Source: Bacteroidales bacterium (GTDB lineage Bacteria; Bacteroidota; Bacteroidia; Bacteroidales; VadinHA17). From it: 64,000 bases of DNA. The translations under genes and the position numbers were made by a program. The notes below the pieces were generated by a model. That model saw only the letters and a list, made by a program, of their open reading frames with translations. It was not told where the DNA came from and did no database searches. The stretch is from NCBI GenBank assembly GCA_022865305.1, contig JALHSP010000071.1, positions 62,001 to 126,000 of the forward strand, given 5' to 3'. Below, piece after piece: positions 27,372-36,198 of the stretch. Within the stretch, counting starts at the first letter, position 1, and every line of letters starts with the position of its first letter.

Positions 27372-28365
27372 TTTTTACCTCCTCTCCAAATCTTTTAGGT
27401 TTGATATATGCATTCATAAGAGGTACGAATGCATTCATAATGAGGATGGCAAAAGATACACCCTCCGGATATGCTCCCCATACCCTTATTATTACTGTAA
27501 GTATACCGATACCGCAACCATAAATAATCATTGATTTCGGATTCATTGGCGAAGTAACATAATCAGTTGCCATAAAAATAGCTCCAAGCAGCACACCTCC
27601 CGCCAGTATATGAAACATTGGGTCTGCGTTCTTTTCCGGATTCAGTAACCACAGAATCAAGGTAAAAATCATGATACTTCCAATAATCGAAACAGGGATA
27701 TGCCAGGTAATTATTTTTTTGATCAGGAGATAAGCGAATCCGATCAGCAGGGCAAAAGCTGCAACTTCTCCCATAGAGCCACCCATATTACCCAGGAACA
27801 TTTGTGAGGGCGTTGGAATCTGGGTAACGAGCTGCGATAAAGATTCCCCGTTCTTTAATCCTTCTTTAATTATTGCAAGGGGTGTTGCTCCTGTGACTGC
27901 ATCAGCATATCCTGTACTAAATCCTGCAGGAACAGGCCAGCTGGTCATCTGAACAGGAAATGATATAAGCATGAACACCCGTCCTACCAGTGCAGGATTG
28001 AATGGATTATTACCCAATCCCCCGAAGGTCATTTTTGCAATTGCAATTGATACAAAGCTACCTACGATGATAATGAATACCGGGATATTTGATGGCAGGT
28101 TAAATGCCAGAAGCATACCTGTTACAAGAGCTGATCCATCAGTAATGGTAACTGGTTTCCTGAATATGAATTTCTGGATGAGATATTCGAAGGCAAGGCA
28201 GGAAATGACAGATGTGGTTGTTACAATTATGGCACCATATCCAAAATAAAAAATTGATGTAAAAAGCGCAGGGAGGAGTGCCACCACAACTCCGAACATC
28301 AGCTTTTTTGTTGTCTCTTTTCCATGCGCATGAGGCGAGGGAGAGACATTTAGTATATTACTCAT
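27364..28365 (-). CDS. rnfD: Rnf electron transport complex subunit D
   Basis: A membrane subunit of 333 residues from the second of two close ATGs (MSNILNVSPSPHAHG, the normal opening); an ATG two codons earlier is also possible. It has about ten helices. Near residues 157-161 DAVTGATPL holds the threonine to which FMN is covalently bound. TDGSALVTGMLLAFNLP and GGLGNNPFNPALVGR are family signatures. RnfD and RnfG are the flavin subunits of the complex. Confidence 0.96.
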   Translation of the reverse strand: MSNILNVSPSPHAHGKETTKKLMFGVVVALLPALFTSIFYFGYGAIIVTTTSVISCLAFEYLIQKFIFRKPVTITDGSALVTGMLLAFNLPSNIPVFIIIVGSFVSIAIAKMTFGGLGNNPFNPALVGRVFMLISFPVQMTSWPVPAGFSTGYADAVTGATPLAIIKEGLKNGESLSQLVTQIPTPSQMFLGNMGGSMGEVAAFALLIGFAYLLIKKIITWHIPVSIIGSIMIFTLILWLLNPEKNADPMFHILAGGVLLGAIFMATDYVTSPMNPKSMIIYGCGIGILTVIIRVWGAYPEGVSFAILIMNAFVPLMNAYIKPKRFGEEVKNG

Positions 28366-28385
28366 GTACAATATTATAAGGCTCG

Positions 28386-29720
28386 TTATTTCATATTCCG
28401 TTCACGCACCATCTTCATGACAGCAGTCTTTCCCAACCGGATATAATCAAGGAGGGGCCTGCCTGCCGGACATATATAACTACAGGAACCACATTCCATG
28501 CAGTCAGTAATCCTTTCGTGCTCTGCTTTTTCGAATAGTCCTTTTTCTGACAGAGTCATAAGCAGGTATGGTTCCAGATTAAGAGCACATGCTTCTATAC
28601 ATTTTCCACATCTTATACATCTGCTTATTTCCATCCTTTCGGACTCATCTTTTGGTAGAAGAATAACACCCGAGGTTCCCTTTACAACAGGAACGTCAGC
28701 ATTATTAATAGCTTTCCCCATCAGAGGACCACCACTTACAATCTTTCCAGTATCTTCAGGCATTCCGCCGGCGGCTTCAATAAGCCAGCTGACAGGGGTT
28801 CCGATTCTTACAAGGTAATTACCCGGTCTTGAAAGAGATTTTCCTGTTATCGTAACAACTCTTTCGAACAAGGGTTTATTTTTCTGAACAGCCTCATAAA
28901 CTGCATAAGCTGTACCGACATTATGAACGACAGTTCCTACATCCAGTGGAAGACGACCTGACGGTACTTCTCTGTTAATGAGGGCCTTAATAAGTTGTTT
29001 CTCAGCACCCTGGGGATATTTGACTTTAAGTGCATGAACTGTTACTCCAGAGAAAATCGTAGCAAGCTTTGTAAGGTGGTTTATTGCGTCAGTCTTATTA
29101 TTTTCTATACCTATCAAGGCTTTGCCCACCTTCAGAGCTTTCATCAGTATGGTAACACCAGTAAGGATCTCTTCTCCTTTTTCCAGCATCAGACGATGGT
29201 CGGAAGTAAGGTATGGCTCACACTCAACTCCGTTTATTATCAAGACATCACATTTCTTACCTGCAGGTACCGTCAGCTTAACATGCGAAGGGAAAGTAGC
29301 ACCTCCCAGCCCAACAATACCTGATTCAAGACATTTCTTTATAATCTCTTCGCCTGACAGTCTTACTTCGGTGATAATTTCACTATTTCTGTCTATTGTT
29401 TCGACCCACTCATCTCCTTCAACATCAATGAAAACTGCAGTCTGCTTATACCCGGAGGTATCAATTATTGAGTCAATTTTATTTACTTTTCCCGAGACAG
29501 ATGAATGTATATTTGATGAAACAAAACCTTTGCTTTCCGCAATTTTCTGACCTGTTTTAACATAATCACCTTTGTTGACTATTATTGCAGCAGGAGCACC
29601 AATATGCTGTGACACAGGTATTACAACACTGGAAGGAACAGGCAATAATTCGATAGCTGTATCAGCAGTAATCTTATTTTCGGGTGGATGAACACCTCCT
29701 ATGGGAAATGTTTTCGGCAC
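28386..29720 (-). CDS. rnfC: Rnf electron transport complex subunit C
   Basis: A 444-residue peripheral subunit that binds FMN and NADH. The N-terminal segment has the IPVSQHIGAPAAIIVNKGD biotinyl-like fold, the middle has GIVGLGGATFPSHVK and INGVECEPYLTSDHRLM (NAD/FMN domain), and two [4Fe-4S] motifs lie near 368-378 (CIRCGKCIEAC) and 407-415 (CMECGSCSYIC). It receives or donates electrons at NAD(H) on the cytoplasmic side. It sits between rnfB and rnfD. Confidence 0.97.
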   Translation of the reverse strand: MPKTFPIGGVHPPENKITADTAIELLPVPSSVVIPVSQHIGAPAAIIVNKGDYVKTGQKIAESKGFVSSNIHSSVSGKVNKIDSIIDTSGYKQTAVFIDVEGDEWVETIDRNSEIITEVRLSGEEIIKKCLESGIVGLGGATFPSHVKLTVPAGKKCDVLIINGVECEPYLTSDHRLMLEKGEEILTGVTILMKALKVGKALIGIENNKTDAINHLTKLATIFSGVTVHALKVKYPQGAEKQLIKALINREVPSGRLPLDVGTVVHNVGTAYAVYEAVQKNKPLFERVVTITGKSLSRPGNYLVRIGTPVSWLIEAAGGMPEDTGKIVSGGPLMGKAINNADVPVVKGTSGVILLPKDESERMEISRCIRCGKCIEACALNLEPYLLMTLSEKGLFEKAEHERITDCMECGSCSYICPAGRPLLDYIRLGKTAVMKMVRERNMK

Positions 29721-29739
29721 TATTGTATTTATTTAGATA

Positions 29740-30615
29740 TTAGACATTTGGATTATCATTAACAACCTCAGCCTGCACTTCAATTCTGGGTTTCCTCGGA
29801 GGAAAATTAACTTCAATAATACAGCTGGTTGGACATTCTGTAACACATTTCCTGCAGAATGTGCATTTGTTCGTATCGATATACGCAAGGTTATTCTCGA
29901 TGGTTATTGCATCAAATTCGCAAGCCTTTACACATTTTCCACAGGCAATGCAGGTAACCTTGCAGGCTCTGCGTGCCGGACCTCCTTTTTCACAATTAGA
30001 GCAGGAAACGTATATCTTGCGGTCTTTCTTTGCCTTTTTCCTGAGTTCAATAATTTTTCTCGGACATGCTTTCACACATGCACCACAAGCAACACATTTA
30101 TCATCAATAATAACCGGCAATTCGGTTTCACTATTCATATACATTGCATCAAATGCGCAGGCTCTGACACAATCGGCAAGACCAAGACAACCATAGCTGC
30201 AGTCTGTTTCCCCGATATAAAGATTATGTGATATCCGGCAATCTGATGCACCGTTGTATTTAGATGTACGTGGCCGGAATTCAGGTGATCCGTTACAGAG
30301 CAAAACAGCAACCATCGGATCGACAACAGGAGCTTCTTTTCCCAAAAGTTTTGCTACTGATCCCATTACTGTGGCTCCTCCTACAGGGCAATTTAAACCT
30401 TCAAAAGTCTCTGCTTTAACAAGAGCTTCAGCAAAATTCCGGCACCCTGCAAAACCGCATCCTCCGCAATTGGCTGCCGGAAGAATTGCCTGAACTTCAT
30501 CAATCCTGGGATCTTCAAAAACCTTGAATTTTTGAGCGATAAAATATAGGATTACCGATGATATCAGAGCAAGTAGACTCAGACTAATAATTGTTATAAG
30601 AACCGTAAGACTCAT
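29740..30615 (-). CDS. rnfB: Rnf electron transport complex subunit B (ferredoxin-like)
   Basis: A 291-residue iron-sulfur subunit. One N-terminal membrane helix (5-27) anchors it. A Fes-type cluster motif follows, with C50, C53, C58 and C76 (CGGCGFAGC). Downstream are several ferredoxin motifs: CVACGACVKACP, CSNCEKGG with CIACGKCVKACEF, and CTFCRKCVTECP. The number of clusters is high, as in anaerobe-type RnfB. It takes electrons from ferredoxin and feeds the chain to RnfC or the membrane core. The gene stands four bases after rseC. Confidence 0.97.
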   Translation of the reverse strand: MSLTVLITIISLSLLALISSVILYFIAQKFKVFEDPRIDEVQAILPAANCGGCGFAGCRNFAEALVKAETFEGLNCPVGGATVMGSVAKLLGKEAPVVDPMVAVLLCNGSPEFRPRTSKYNGASDCRISHNLYIGETDCSYGCLGLADCVRACAFDAMYMNSETELPVIIDDKCVACGACVKACPRKIIELRKKAKKDRKIYVSCSNCEKGGPARRACKVTCIACGKCVKACEFDAITIENNLAYIDTNKCTFCRKCVTECPTSCIIEVNFPPRKPRIEVQAEVVNDNPNV

Positions 30616-30618
30616 TAA

Positions 30619-31041
30619 TTAAGCTTTTAAAGTGAACGTGAATTTATTATTAATACGATTCCTGAAAAAATAGAGTATAAAATAATATGGTATCAGTATT
30701 GCCAGTGATGCCAGTCCTGCAGTTAATTCCGGTACTGAAAATGAAGCAAGAATGATCAGAATGGTGATTACAACTAAAAGAGGAAAAACATAACCTAAGG
30801 CTACAGCAGTATATCCCATCGATTTTTTCATTATTACAGTGACATTATCACCTGGCATGACATTATAGGTACCTGATATATCAACAATTTTTTCTTCTTT
30901 CGCTGACAACGTGCATGATCCCTCAGCATGACAACCTGAACAGGCAGAAGCTGAGGATATTCTAACAGTAACAGATCCTTCATCTGCTTTCTGCACAATA
31001 CCTTCGTGTTCAATACTTCCGAAATTGTCAGACTTTGCCAT
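30619..31041 (-). CDS. rseC: RseC/SoxR-reducing system family protein
   Basis: A 140-residue protein from the ATG at 31041 (an upstream in-frame ATG seven codons earlier is less likely). The N-terminal domain has EHEGIVQKADEGSVTVRI and the cysteine motif CSGCHAEGSC, and the C-terminal half has two membrane helices (about 70-115). RseC-type proteins accompany rnf genes and in gammaproteobacteria take part in reducing SoxR. As the first gene of the rnf operon it may help assemble or tune the complex; that is inference. Confidence 0.9.
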   Translation of the reverse strand: MAKSDNFGSIEHEGIVQKADEGSVTVRISSASACSGCHAEGSCTLSAKEEKIVDISGTYNVMPGDNVTVIMKKSMGYTAVALGYVFPLLVVITILIILASFSVPELTAGLASLAILIPYYFILYFFRNRINNKFTFTLKA

Positions 31042-31066
31042 AAAATATCCGGGAAATTTCAATCCG

Positions 31067-31074
31067 CAAAATTA
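31067..31074 (-). promoter_or_regulatory. Candidate -7 box of the rnf operon
   Basis: On the minus strand this reads TAATTTTG, matching TAnnTTTG, 25 bases before the rseC ATG. A TTG lies 15 bases further upstream, slightly closer than the usual -33 spacing. It is well placed to drive rseC-rnfBCDGEA. Confidence 0.5.
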
Positions 31075-31154
31075 ATATTACTGTGCAAACAATGTCTGCT
31101 TTTTGTCAGGTTTTCAATTGTTTTCTTATTTATTCTGATTAAAAATATACATTC

Positions 31155-31370
31155 AACTTATATTGCTCCAGGATTGAATGCAACTTTCGACCTCATCCCC
31201 CTGTCCCCCTTCTCCCAGGAGGGAGGGGGTAACAAAAAGATATACTGCTTATTAGCCCCTCCCTCATGGGGGAGGGGCAACCCCGAGCAACGTCGAGGGG
31301 TGGGGAGAGGTGAATGTCAAAGAGTTTTTTTAAACATAGCTAATCATTAACTTATATTGCTCCAGGATTG
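31155..31370. mobile_element. GC-rich palindromic element flanked by 22-bp duplication of recG end
   Basis: An exact 22-bp direct repeat occupies 31155-31176 and 31349-31370. The right copy is the last seven codons of recG plus the first base of its stop codon. Between them lies a 172-base insert with GC-rich imperfect palindromes: CCCCTCCC/GGGGGAGGGG near 31256-31277, and CCCCGA/TCGAGGGG just after. The insert's outer parts are roughly inverted (ACCTCATCCCC on the left, GGGGAGAGGT on the right). It has no reading frame of note. This looks like a small non-autonomous insertion with target duplication, or a slippage-born duplication of the gene end. Confidence 0.55.
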
Positions 31371-33452
31371 CCGCTGGCTGAAAAGGCGTGTGAGTTCAGA
31401 TCTGAAGATAAGATGCTGCTCGTTTTCCAGGAGAGGATCTTTTGCAAAAATATCCTCTGCAATATTTCTGACATATTCAATTAGTTGTCCATCCTTGCTC
31501 AGATTAGCAATTTTAAGGTCGAAAGGTATCCCGCTCTGCATAGTTCCTTCAATATCACCCGGCCCACTGAGCTGAAGATCTGTTTCTGCAATCTCGAAGC
31601 CGTCGGTTGTCCTGACCAAAACTTCTATCCTTCTTGCAGCTTCTTTTGATAATTTACCTGAACTTATCAGGATGCAGTATGACTGGTCAGCACCTCTTCC
31701 GACACGGCCTCTTAACTGATGGAGCTGGGAAAGTCCAAATCTCTCGGCACTTTCGATGACCATGACTGTTGCATTAGGTATATCAACTCCAACTTCAATA
31801 ACTGTTGTTGCAATAAGAAAATGAGCCTGTCCATCCCTAAAAAGTCTCATCGACTCTTCCTTGACTGCCGGCGTCATTTTGCCATGAACAACGCTTATAC
31901 AATATTCCGGTGCCGGGAATAACCTGGAAATAGTATCCCATCCGTCTTCAAGGTCTTTGTAATCCATCTTTTCGGATTCCTTTATCAAAGGATATACAAT
32001 ATAAGCCTGTCTGCCTTCAGCAATCTGGCTGCGTAGAAATCCAAAAACTTTATTTCTTTCCGAATCAAAGAAATGCATCGTCTTTACAGGGATCCTCCCC
32101 GGTGGCATCTCATCAATTACCGAAACATCGAGATCTCCGTAAAGTGTCATAGCCAGAGTTCTGGGTATTGGTGTTGCAGTCATGACGAGTACATGCGGAG
32201 GATTAAGGCTTTTTTGCCAGAGTTTAGCTCTCTGCTCAACACCGAACTTGTGTTGTTCGTCAATAATTACCAGGCCGAGATTTCCGAACTGGACATTTTC
32301 TTCAATAAGGGCATGTGTGCCGATAAGTATGTCAAGTGATTTGTCGAGAAGTGATTCTTCAATAGCTTTTCTGGAAGACTTCTTTGACGATCCGGTCAAC
32401 AGACGTATTTTGATATCAATCCCTTCAAGCAGTTTTGTGATTGTCTGATAATGCTGTCCGGCAAGAATTTCAGTTGGAGCCATAAGACAGGTCTGGTATC
32501 CGTTATCTATTGCAATCAGCATACTCATAAGTGCTACCAGTGTCTTGCCGGATCCCACATCACCCTGAAGAAGACGATTCATCTGTTTGCCTGAACCAAG
32601 GTCTTTACGGATCTCCTTCATAACCCTTTTCTGTGCTTCAGTAAGCGAAAATGGAAGATTGTGAAAATAAAAATTATTAAAGTTTTCACCTACACTCGAA
32701 AAAACGAATCCCTTGGACTTCCTGTTCCGGTTAGTTTTAAATCTTATCAGATTCAGCTGGATATAAAACAGTTCTTCGAATTTTAACCTGTACCTGGCTT
32801 TTTCGAGTTCCTCAGGATTTGACGGAAAATGAATCTTATGGAGGGAATGGTGAAGATCCATAAGGTGATATTTCGAAATTATATATGCAGGTAACGTTTC
32901 AGGTATTTTAATCTTTAATTGTTTTATAAGATTACCAATCAGCTTGCTGATAGCTTTTGATGACAGGAAGTGGTTCTTTAGTTTTTCAGTAGTGTTGTAC
33001 TGCGCCTGGAGTGAGGAGCTGATCCTTTCTGCCAGCTTGCTTGAAGCTTCAATTTCAGGATGGATAATATTGATCATTCCGTTGAATATCCCCGGTTTAC
33101 CAAAAACGATATACTCAATCCCCGGGGTATAGCTTCCTGTAATCCATTTACCGCCTTTGAACCAGACCAGTTTGATAGTACCGGTCTCATCCTGGAAATC
33201 AGCCACAAGCCTTTTTCCTGCTCCATAGCCTTCGGTCATATATCCTTTTATTGTTCCTTTTAACTGCACAAAAGGCAGGTCAGCATCAAGTTCCGATATT
33301 TTGTAGAATCTGGTTCTGTCGATGTACTTAAAAGGGAAATAATATAGCATGTCCCTGAAAGTAAATATGTTTAATTCTTTATTCAGGAGTTCTGCCCTCT
33401 TGGGACCAACACCAGACAGGTAAGTTATATTTGTTTCGAGGAAATCCTGCAT
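31347..33452 (-). CDS. recG: ATP-dependent DNA helicase RecG
   Basis: A 701-residue branch-migrating helicase that rescues stalled forks and processes recombination intermediates. The N-terminal wedge/OB domain contains YLSGVGPKRAELLNKEL (11-27). Walker A is GDVGSGKT at 297-304, the DEQH box is at 398-401, MTATPIPRTLAMTLYGDLD follows, and the C-terminal helicase half has RGRVGRGADQSYCIL. It is complete. Its last seven codons are also duplicated 194 bases downstream, at the far side of a palindromic intergenic element. Confidence 0.97.
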   Translation of the reverse strand: MQDFLETNITYLSGVGPKRAELLNKELNIFTFRDMLYYFPFKYIDRTRFYKISELDADLPFVQLKGTIKGYMTEGYGAGKRLVADFQDETGTIKLVWFKGGKWITGSYTPGIEYIVFGKPGIFNGMINIIHPEIEASSKLAERISSSLQAQYNTTEKLKNHFLSSKAISKLIGNLIKQLKIKIPETLPAYIISKYHLMDLHHSLHKIHFPSNPEELEKARYRLKFEELFYIQLNLIRFKTNRNRKSKGFVFSSVGENFNNFYFHNLPFSLTEAQKRVMKEIRKDLGSGKQMNRLLQGDVGSGKTLVALMSMLIAIDNGYQTCLMAPTEILAGQHYQTITKLLEGIDIKIRLLTGSSKKSSRKAIEESLLDKSLDILIGTHALIEENVQFGNLGLVIIDEQHKFGVEQRAKLWQKSLNPPHVLVMTATPIPRTLAMTLYGDLDVSVIDEMPPGRIPVKTMHFFDSERNKVFGFLRSQIAEGRQAYIVYPLIKESEKMDYKDLEDGWDTISRLFPAPEYCISVVHGKMTPAVKEESMRLFRDGQAHFLIATTVIEVGVDIPNATVMVIESAERFGLSQLHQLRGRVGRGADQSYCILISSGKLSKEAARRIEVLVRTTDGFEIAETDLQLSGPGDIEGTMQSGIPFDLKIANLSKDGQLIEYVRNIAEDIFAKDPLLENEQHLIFRSELTRLFSQRQSWSNIS

Positions 33453-33531
33453 GACAGATCTTATCAGATCAATCTATAAATGCTCATTTATTATGGTTAC
33501 TTAATGTACTGAAAAGATAACCGAAAATAAC

Positions 33532-33539
33532 TATTTTTG
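33532..33539 (+). promoter_or_regulatory. Candidate -7 box for the methyltransferase gene
   Basis: TATTTTTG fits TAnnTTTG and lies 32 bases before the ATG at 33572, in the gap between the divergent recG and methyltransferase genes. No clear -33 TTG. Confidence 0.35.
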
Positions 33540-33571
33540 AAGAGCTTACCTAATATATTAACAAAGCATAA

Positions 33572-34360
33572 ATGTTTTTTATCAGAGGATTAAAATATCT
33601 GAAATATATCCTGTTATCGGGACACAGAAAAGGGCACGGTCTGCACAGTCCTTATGTTTTTAACCTTGTATCGCAGGTCTTCCGGAATAAAATCAGTCCA
33701 GATATTGTCTTAATAATTGAAAAGATCAGAAAGAAAATGATATCCGACCAAAAATCCATTTCAGTTATTGATCTTGGATACGGATCATCCAGAATGAAAA
33801 CCAGCTTCAGAAAAGTGTCAGAAATTGCCAGATATTCCGCCGTACCGAAGAAATACGGGATTTTGCTTTCAAATATGGCGGCGGAGTTTGGTGAACCTTT
33901 CATAGTTGAATTCGGTACTTCATTAGGAATCAGTACAATGTATATGGCTGCATCATGCCCGAATGCGATTGTTTACACAATGGAAGGCTGCCCGGAGACT
34001 TCTGAAATAGCAAAAAAGAATTTCCAGGAAGCAGAACTTATGAACATCAGATCATTAACAGGATCGTTTGATCAGCTTTTGCCCGGGATTAAAAAAGAAG
34101 CCGGCAATCCCGGAATTGTATTTATTGATGGAAATCACAGGAAGGAACCTGTGGTAAGTTATTTCAGCCAGATGGCTGAAATATCGTCCGGGAAAACTGT
34201 AGTAATAATTGATGATATTCATTCATCGGGAGAAATGGAAGAAGCGTGGATTGAGGTAAAAAAGCATGAAAAAGTAACCTTCAGCATTGATATCTTCAGA
34301 ATGGGGTTAATTTTTTTCAGGGATGGAATGAATCATTTTAACTATGTGATAAGGTATTAA
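33572..34360 (+). CDS. Class I SAM-dependent methyltransferase (O-methyltransferase-like)
   Basis: A 262-residue protein. Motif I is IVEFGTSLGISTMYMAASCP near residues 110-129, an acidic strand end follows (YTMEGCPE), then GIVFIDGNHRKEP and VVIIDDIHSSGEMEEAW, the pattern of the Methyltransf_24 / O-methyltransferase group. The N-terminal ~90 residues contain HRKGHGLHSPYVFNLVSQVF, a segment seen in Bacteroidota members of this family. The substrate is unknown. The next gene, an ABC ATPase, starts 72 bases later with its own likely promoter region. Confidence 0.8.
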   Translation: MFFIRGLKYLKYILLSGHRKGHGLHSPYVFNLVSQVFRNKISPDIVLIIEKIRKKMISDQKSISVIDLGYGSSRMKTSFRKVSEIARYSAVPKKYGILLSNMAAEFGEPFIVEFGTSLGISTMYMAASCPNAIVYTMEGCPETSEIAKKNFQEAELMNIRSLTGSFDQLLPGIKKEAGNPGIVFIDGNHRKEPVVSYFSQMAEISSGKTVVIIDDIHSSGEMEEAWIEVKKHEKVTFSIDIFRMGLIFFRDGMNHFNYVIRY

Positions 34361-34432
34361 CAAAAATTAAGATATTATAATTTCTTATTTAGCTAAATTA
34401 ATCTAATTTCGAAAATTCAAATTTTAAAGGTT

Positions 34433-35134
34433 ATGGAGAGAGTAATTGAGATTCATGATATAGTTAAAAATTACCAGGTCGGATCAGTGATTGTCAGGGC
34501 CTTAAGGTCCGTCTCAATAAATATTGAAAAGAATGAATATGTTGCAATTATGGGCCCGTCAGGGTCAGGTAAATCAACATTGATGAACCTTCTTGGTTGC
34601 CTGGATACACCTACCAGTGGAAGATATATCCTTAATAACACCGATGTGAGTAAGATGGAAGATGATTTTCTTGCTGAAATCAGAAACAAGGAGATTGGAT
34701 TTGTTTTTCAGACTTTTAACCTTCTGCCCAGGTATACTGCACTTGAAAATGTTACATTACCATTGATATATGCAGGCCTTCAGAAAGTTGAACGAGAAAA
34801 AATGGCAATGGAAACAATGGAGCAGGTAGGGCTTGGCGACAGGATGAATCACAAGCCAAATGAATTGTCAGGAGGACAAAGGCAGCGTGTTGCAATAGCC
34901 AGGGCACTTGTAAATAAACCCTCAATTATTCTGGCAGATGAGCCAACCGGGAACCTCGATAGCAAGACCTCGCTGGATATAATGGGTCTACTTGATGAGA
35001 TCCATAGAAAAGGAAATACTGTTATCGTGGTTACACACGAAGAAGATATAGCCAGACATGCTGCACGTATAATCAAGCTTCTTGATGGGGAGGTCTCACA
35101 GGACTATCATAACGAAAAATATATAAAAGCCTGA
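34433..35134 (+). CDS. ABC transporter ATPase, MacB/LolD type
   Basis: A 233-residue nucleotide-binding subunit. Walker A is GPSGSGKS at 41-48, the signature LSGGQ is at 145-149 and Walker B ILADE at 166-170, followed by [10 protein letters not shown]. The spacing and the [20 protein letters not shown]-loop segment fit the MacB/LolD/FtsE-like exporters. No permease gene is adjacent, so its membrane partner must be encoded elsewhere. A weak -7 box (TAATTTCG) lies some 25 bases upstream. Macrolide export, lipoprotein release and other roles cannot be told apart. Confidence 0.93.
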   Translation: MERVIEIHDIVKNYQVGSVIVRALRSVSINIEKNEYVAIMGPSGSGKSTLMNLLGCLDTPTSGRYILNNTDVSKMEDDFLAEIRNKEIGFVFQTFNLLPRYTALENVTLPLIYAGLQKVEREKMAMETMEQVGLGDRMNHKPNELSGGQRQRVAIARALVNKPSIILADEPTGNLDSKTSLDIMGLLDEIHRKGNTVIVVTHEEDIARHAARIIKLLDGEVSQDYHNEKYIKA

Positions 35135-35186
35135 CGTTTTGTCTTTAGTTTCAGTAATTACAGGTTAACATTGTTTTAATCGGGTT

Positions 35187-35729
35187 ATGAAGATCTATAC
35201 CCGCACAGGTGACGATGGCACTACTTCTTTATCGGGAGGCAAAAGAGTTCCGAAACATTATATTCGTGTGGAAGCTTATGGCTCTTTGGATGAACTTATT
35301 GCATGGATCGGACTTTTACGGGATCATAAAGAGAATTCTGGCAGAAAAGAAATCCTGATTTATATCCAGGAGCAGCTTATGATTTGTGCTGCTTCCCTCG
35401 CTTCAGATTATAGAGAAAACAAGCAGAAGAAACTTCTGCCTGATGCTGATTCCGTTTCTATACTGGAAAAGGAAATTGATAAAATTGAAGCAACTCTTCC
35501 TCCTTTGGATAAATTAATCCTTCCTGGTGGAAATATTCTTATATCGTATTGTCATATAGCCAGATGTGTTTGCCGCAGAGCCGAGAGAGCAGTAATGAGA
35601 CTTAATGAAACAGAAAAATCTCCTGAAATAATCAATAAATTTCTGAACAGACTTTCCGATTACTTATTCGTTTTATCCAGAAAAATATCATTAGATCTTG
35701 ATATAGAGGAGATTAAGTGGTCTGTTTAG
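35187..35729 (+). CDS. Corrinoid adenosyltransferase, PduO/ATR type
   Basis: A 180-residue ATP:cob(I)alamin adenosyltransferase that forms adenosylcobalamin. The N-terminal ATP-binding motif YTRTGDDGTTSLSGGKR (4-20) and the C-terminal helix CRRAERAVMRL are diagnostic. The family forms trimers. It starts 52 bases after the ABC ATPase. No other cobalamin gene is in the window, and the gap upstream is too short for a cobalamin riboswitch. Confidence 0.94.
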   Translation: MKIYTRTGDDGTTSLSGGKRVPKHYIRVEAYGSLDELIAWIGLLRDHKENSGRKEILIYIQEQLMICAASLASDYRENKQKKLLPDADSVSILEKEIDKIEATLPPLDKLILPGGNILISYCHIARCVCRRAERAVMRLNETEKSPEIINKFLNRLSDYLFVLSRKISLDLDIEEIKWSV

Positions 35730-35754
35730 CTAATTAAAAATCTGGCGAAAGGTA

Positions 35755-35786
35755 TTGTTTATTATATAAAATAATATATATATTTG
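35755..35786 (+). promoter_or_regulatory. Promoter of the DUF2795 gene
   Basis: A TTG at 35755-35757 and TATATTTG at 35779-35786 are 21 bases apart, matching the Bacteroidota -33/-7 arrangement. Transcription would start near 35792, giving a leader of about 30 bases before the ATG at 35823. This is one of the two clearest promoters in the window. Confidence 0.65.
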
Positions 35787-35822
35787 CACACTTTGTTAAA
35801 AGCTTGACTTGATCAGGAAACT

Positions 35823-36044
35823 ATGTACTGGACACTTGAATTAGCATCAAAACTTGAGGACGCACCATGGCCTGCCACCAAGGATGAGCTGATTGATTTC
35901 GCCATTAGATCAGGTGCCCCAATGGAAGTAATCGAAAACCTCCAGGAAATTGAAGATGAGGGAGATATCTATGAAAGTATTGAAGATATCTGGCCTGATT
36001 ATCCCAGTAAAGACGACTTCTTCTTTAACGAAGATGAATATTAA
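35823..36044 (+). CDS. DUF2795 family protein
   Basis: A 73-residue acidic protein, MYWTLELASKLEDAPWPATK through to DYPSKDDFFFNEDEY. It matches the DUF2795 family, which is very strongly conserved across Bacteroidota at this length. Function is unknown; there is no catalytic motif, signal peptide or membrane helix. It stands alone with a strong promoter and a palindromic repeat element after it, so it is probably a monocistronic, well-expressed gene. Confidence 0.9.
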   Translation: MYWTLELASKLEDAPWPATKDELIDFAIRSGAPMEVIENLQEIEDEGDIYESIEDIWPDYPSKDDFFFNEDEY

Positions 36045-36074
36045 CAAGGAAAGCCTGTTCAAAAAGTTTAATTA

Positions 36075-36174
36075 ACCACCCCGTCCCGATAAATCGGGAC
36101 ACCCCTCCTTTGAAAAGGAGGGGAAAGTATTAGTTTATGGGGCATTAACTTTCTTCCCGCTACGACGGGATGGT
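36075..36174. repeat. Palindromic intergenic element with terminal inverted repeats
   Basis: A 100-base element whose ends are inverted copies, ACCACCCCGTC (36075-36085) and GACGGGATGGT (36164-36174), matching at 10 of 11 positions. Inside are two perfect palindromes, GTCCCGAT-AA-ATCGGGAC (36083-36100) and CCCCTCCTTT-GA-AAAGGAGGGG (36102-36123). It lies between the convergent DUF2795 and OstA-like genes and may serve as a bidirectional terminator. Its CCCCTCC/GGAGGGG core recurs at 31.2, 48.1 and, in diverged form, 60.5 kb. Confidence 0.65.
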
Positions 36175-36198
36175 GTATTTATCAGACATTGTCTATTC

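Noticed and set aside
35135-35186. Cobalamin riboswitch before the corrinoid adenosyltransferase
   Set aside because: Only 52 bases separate it from the previous gene and none of the conserved B12-box sequence is there.
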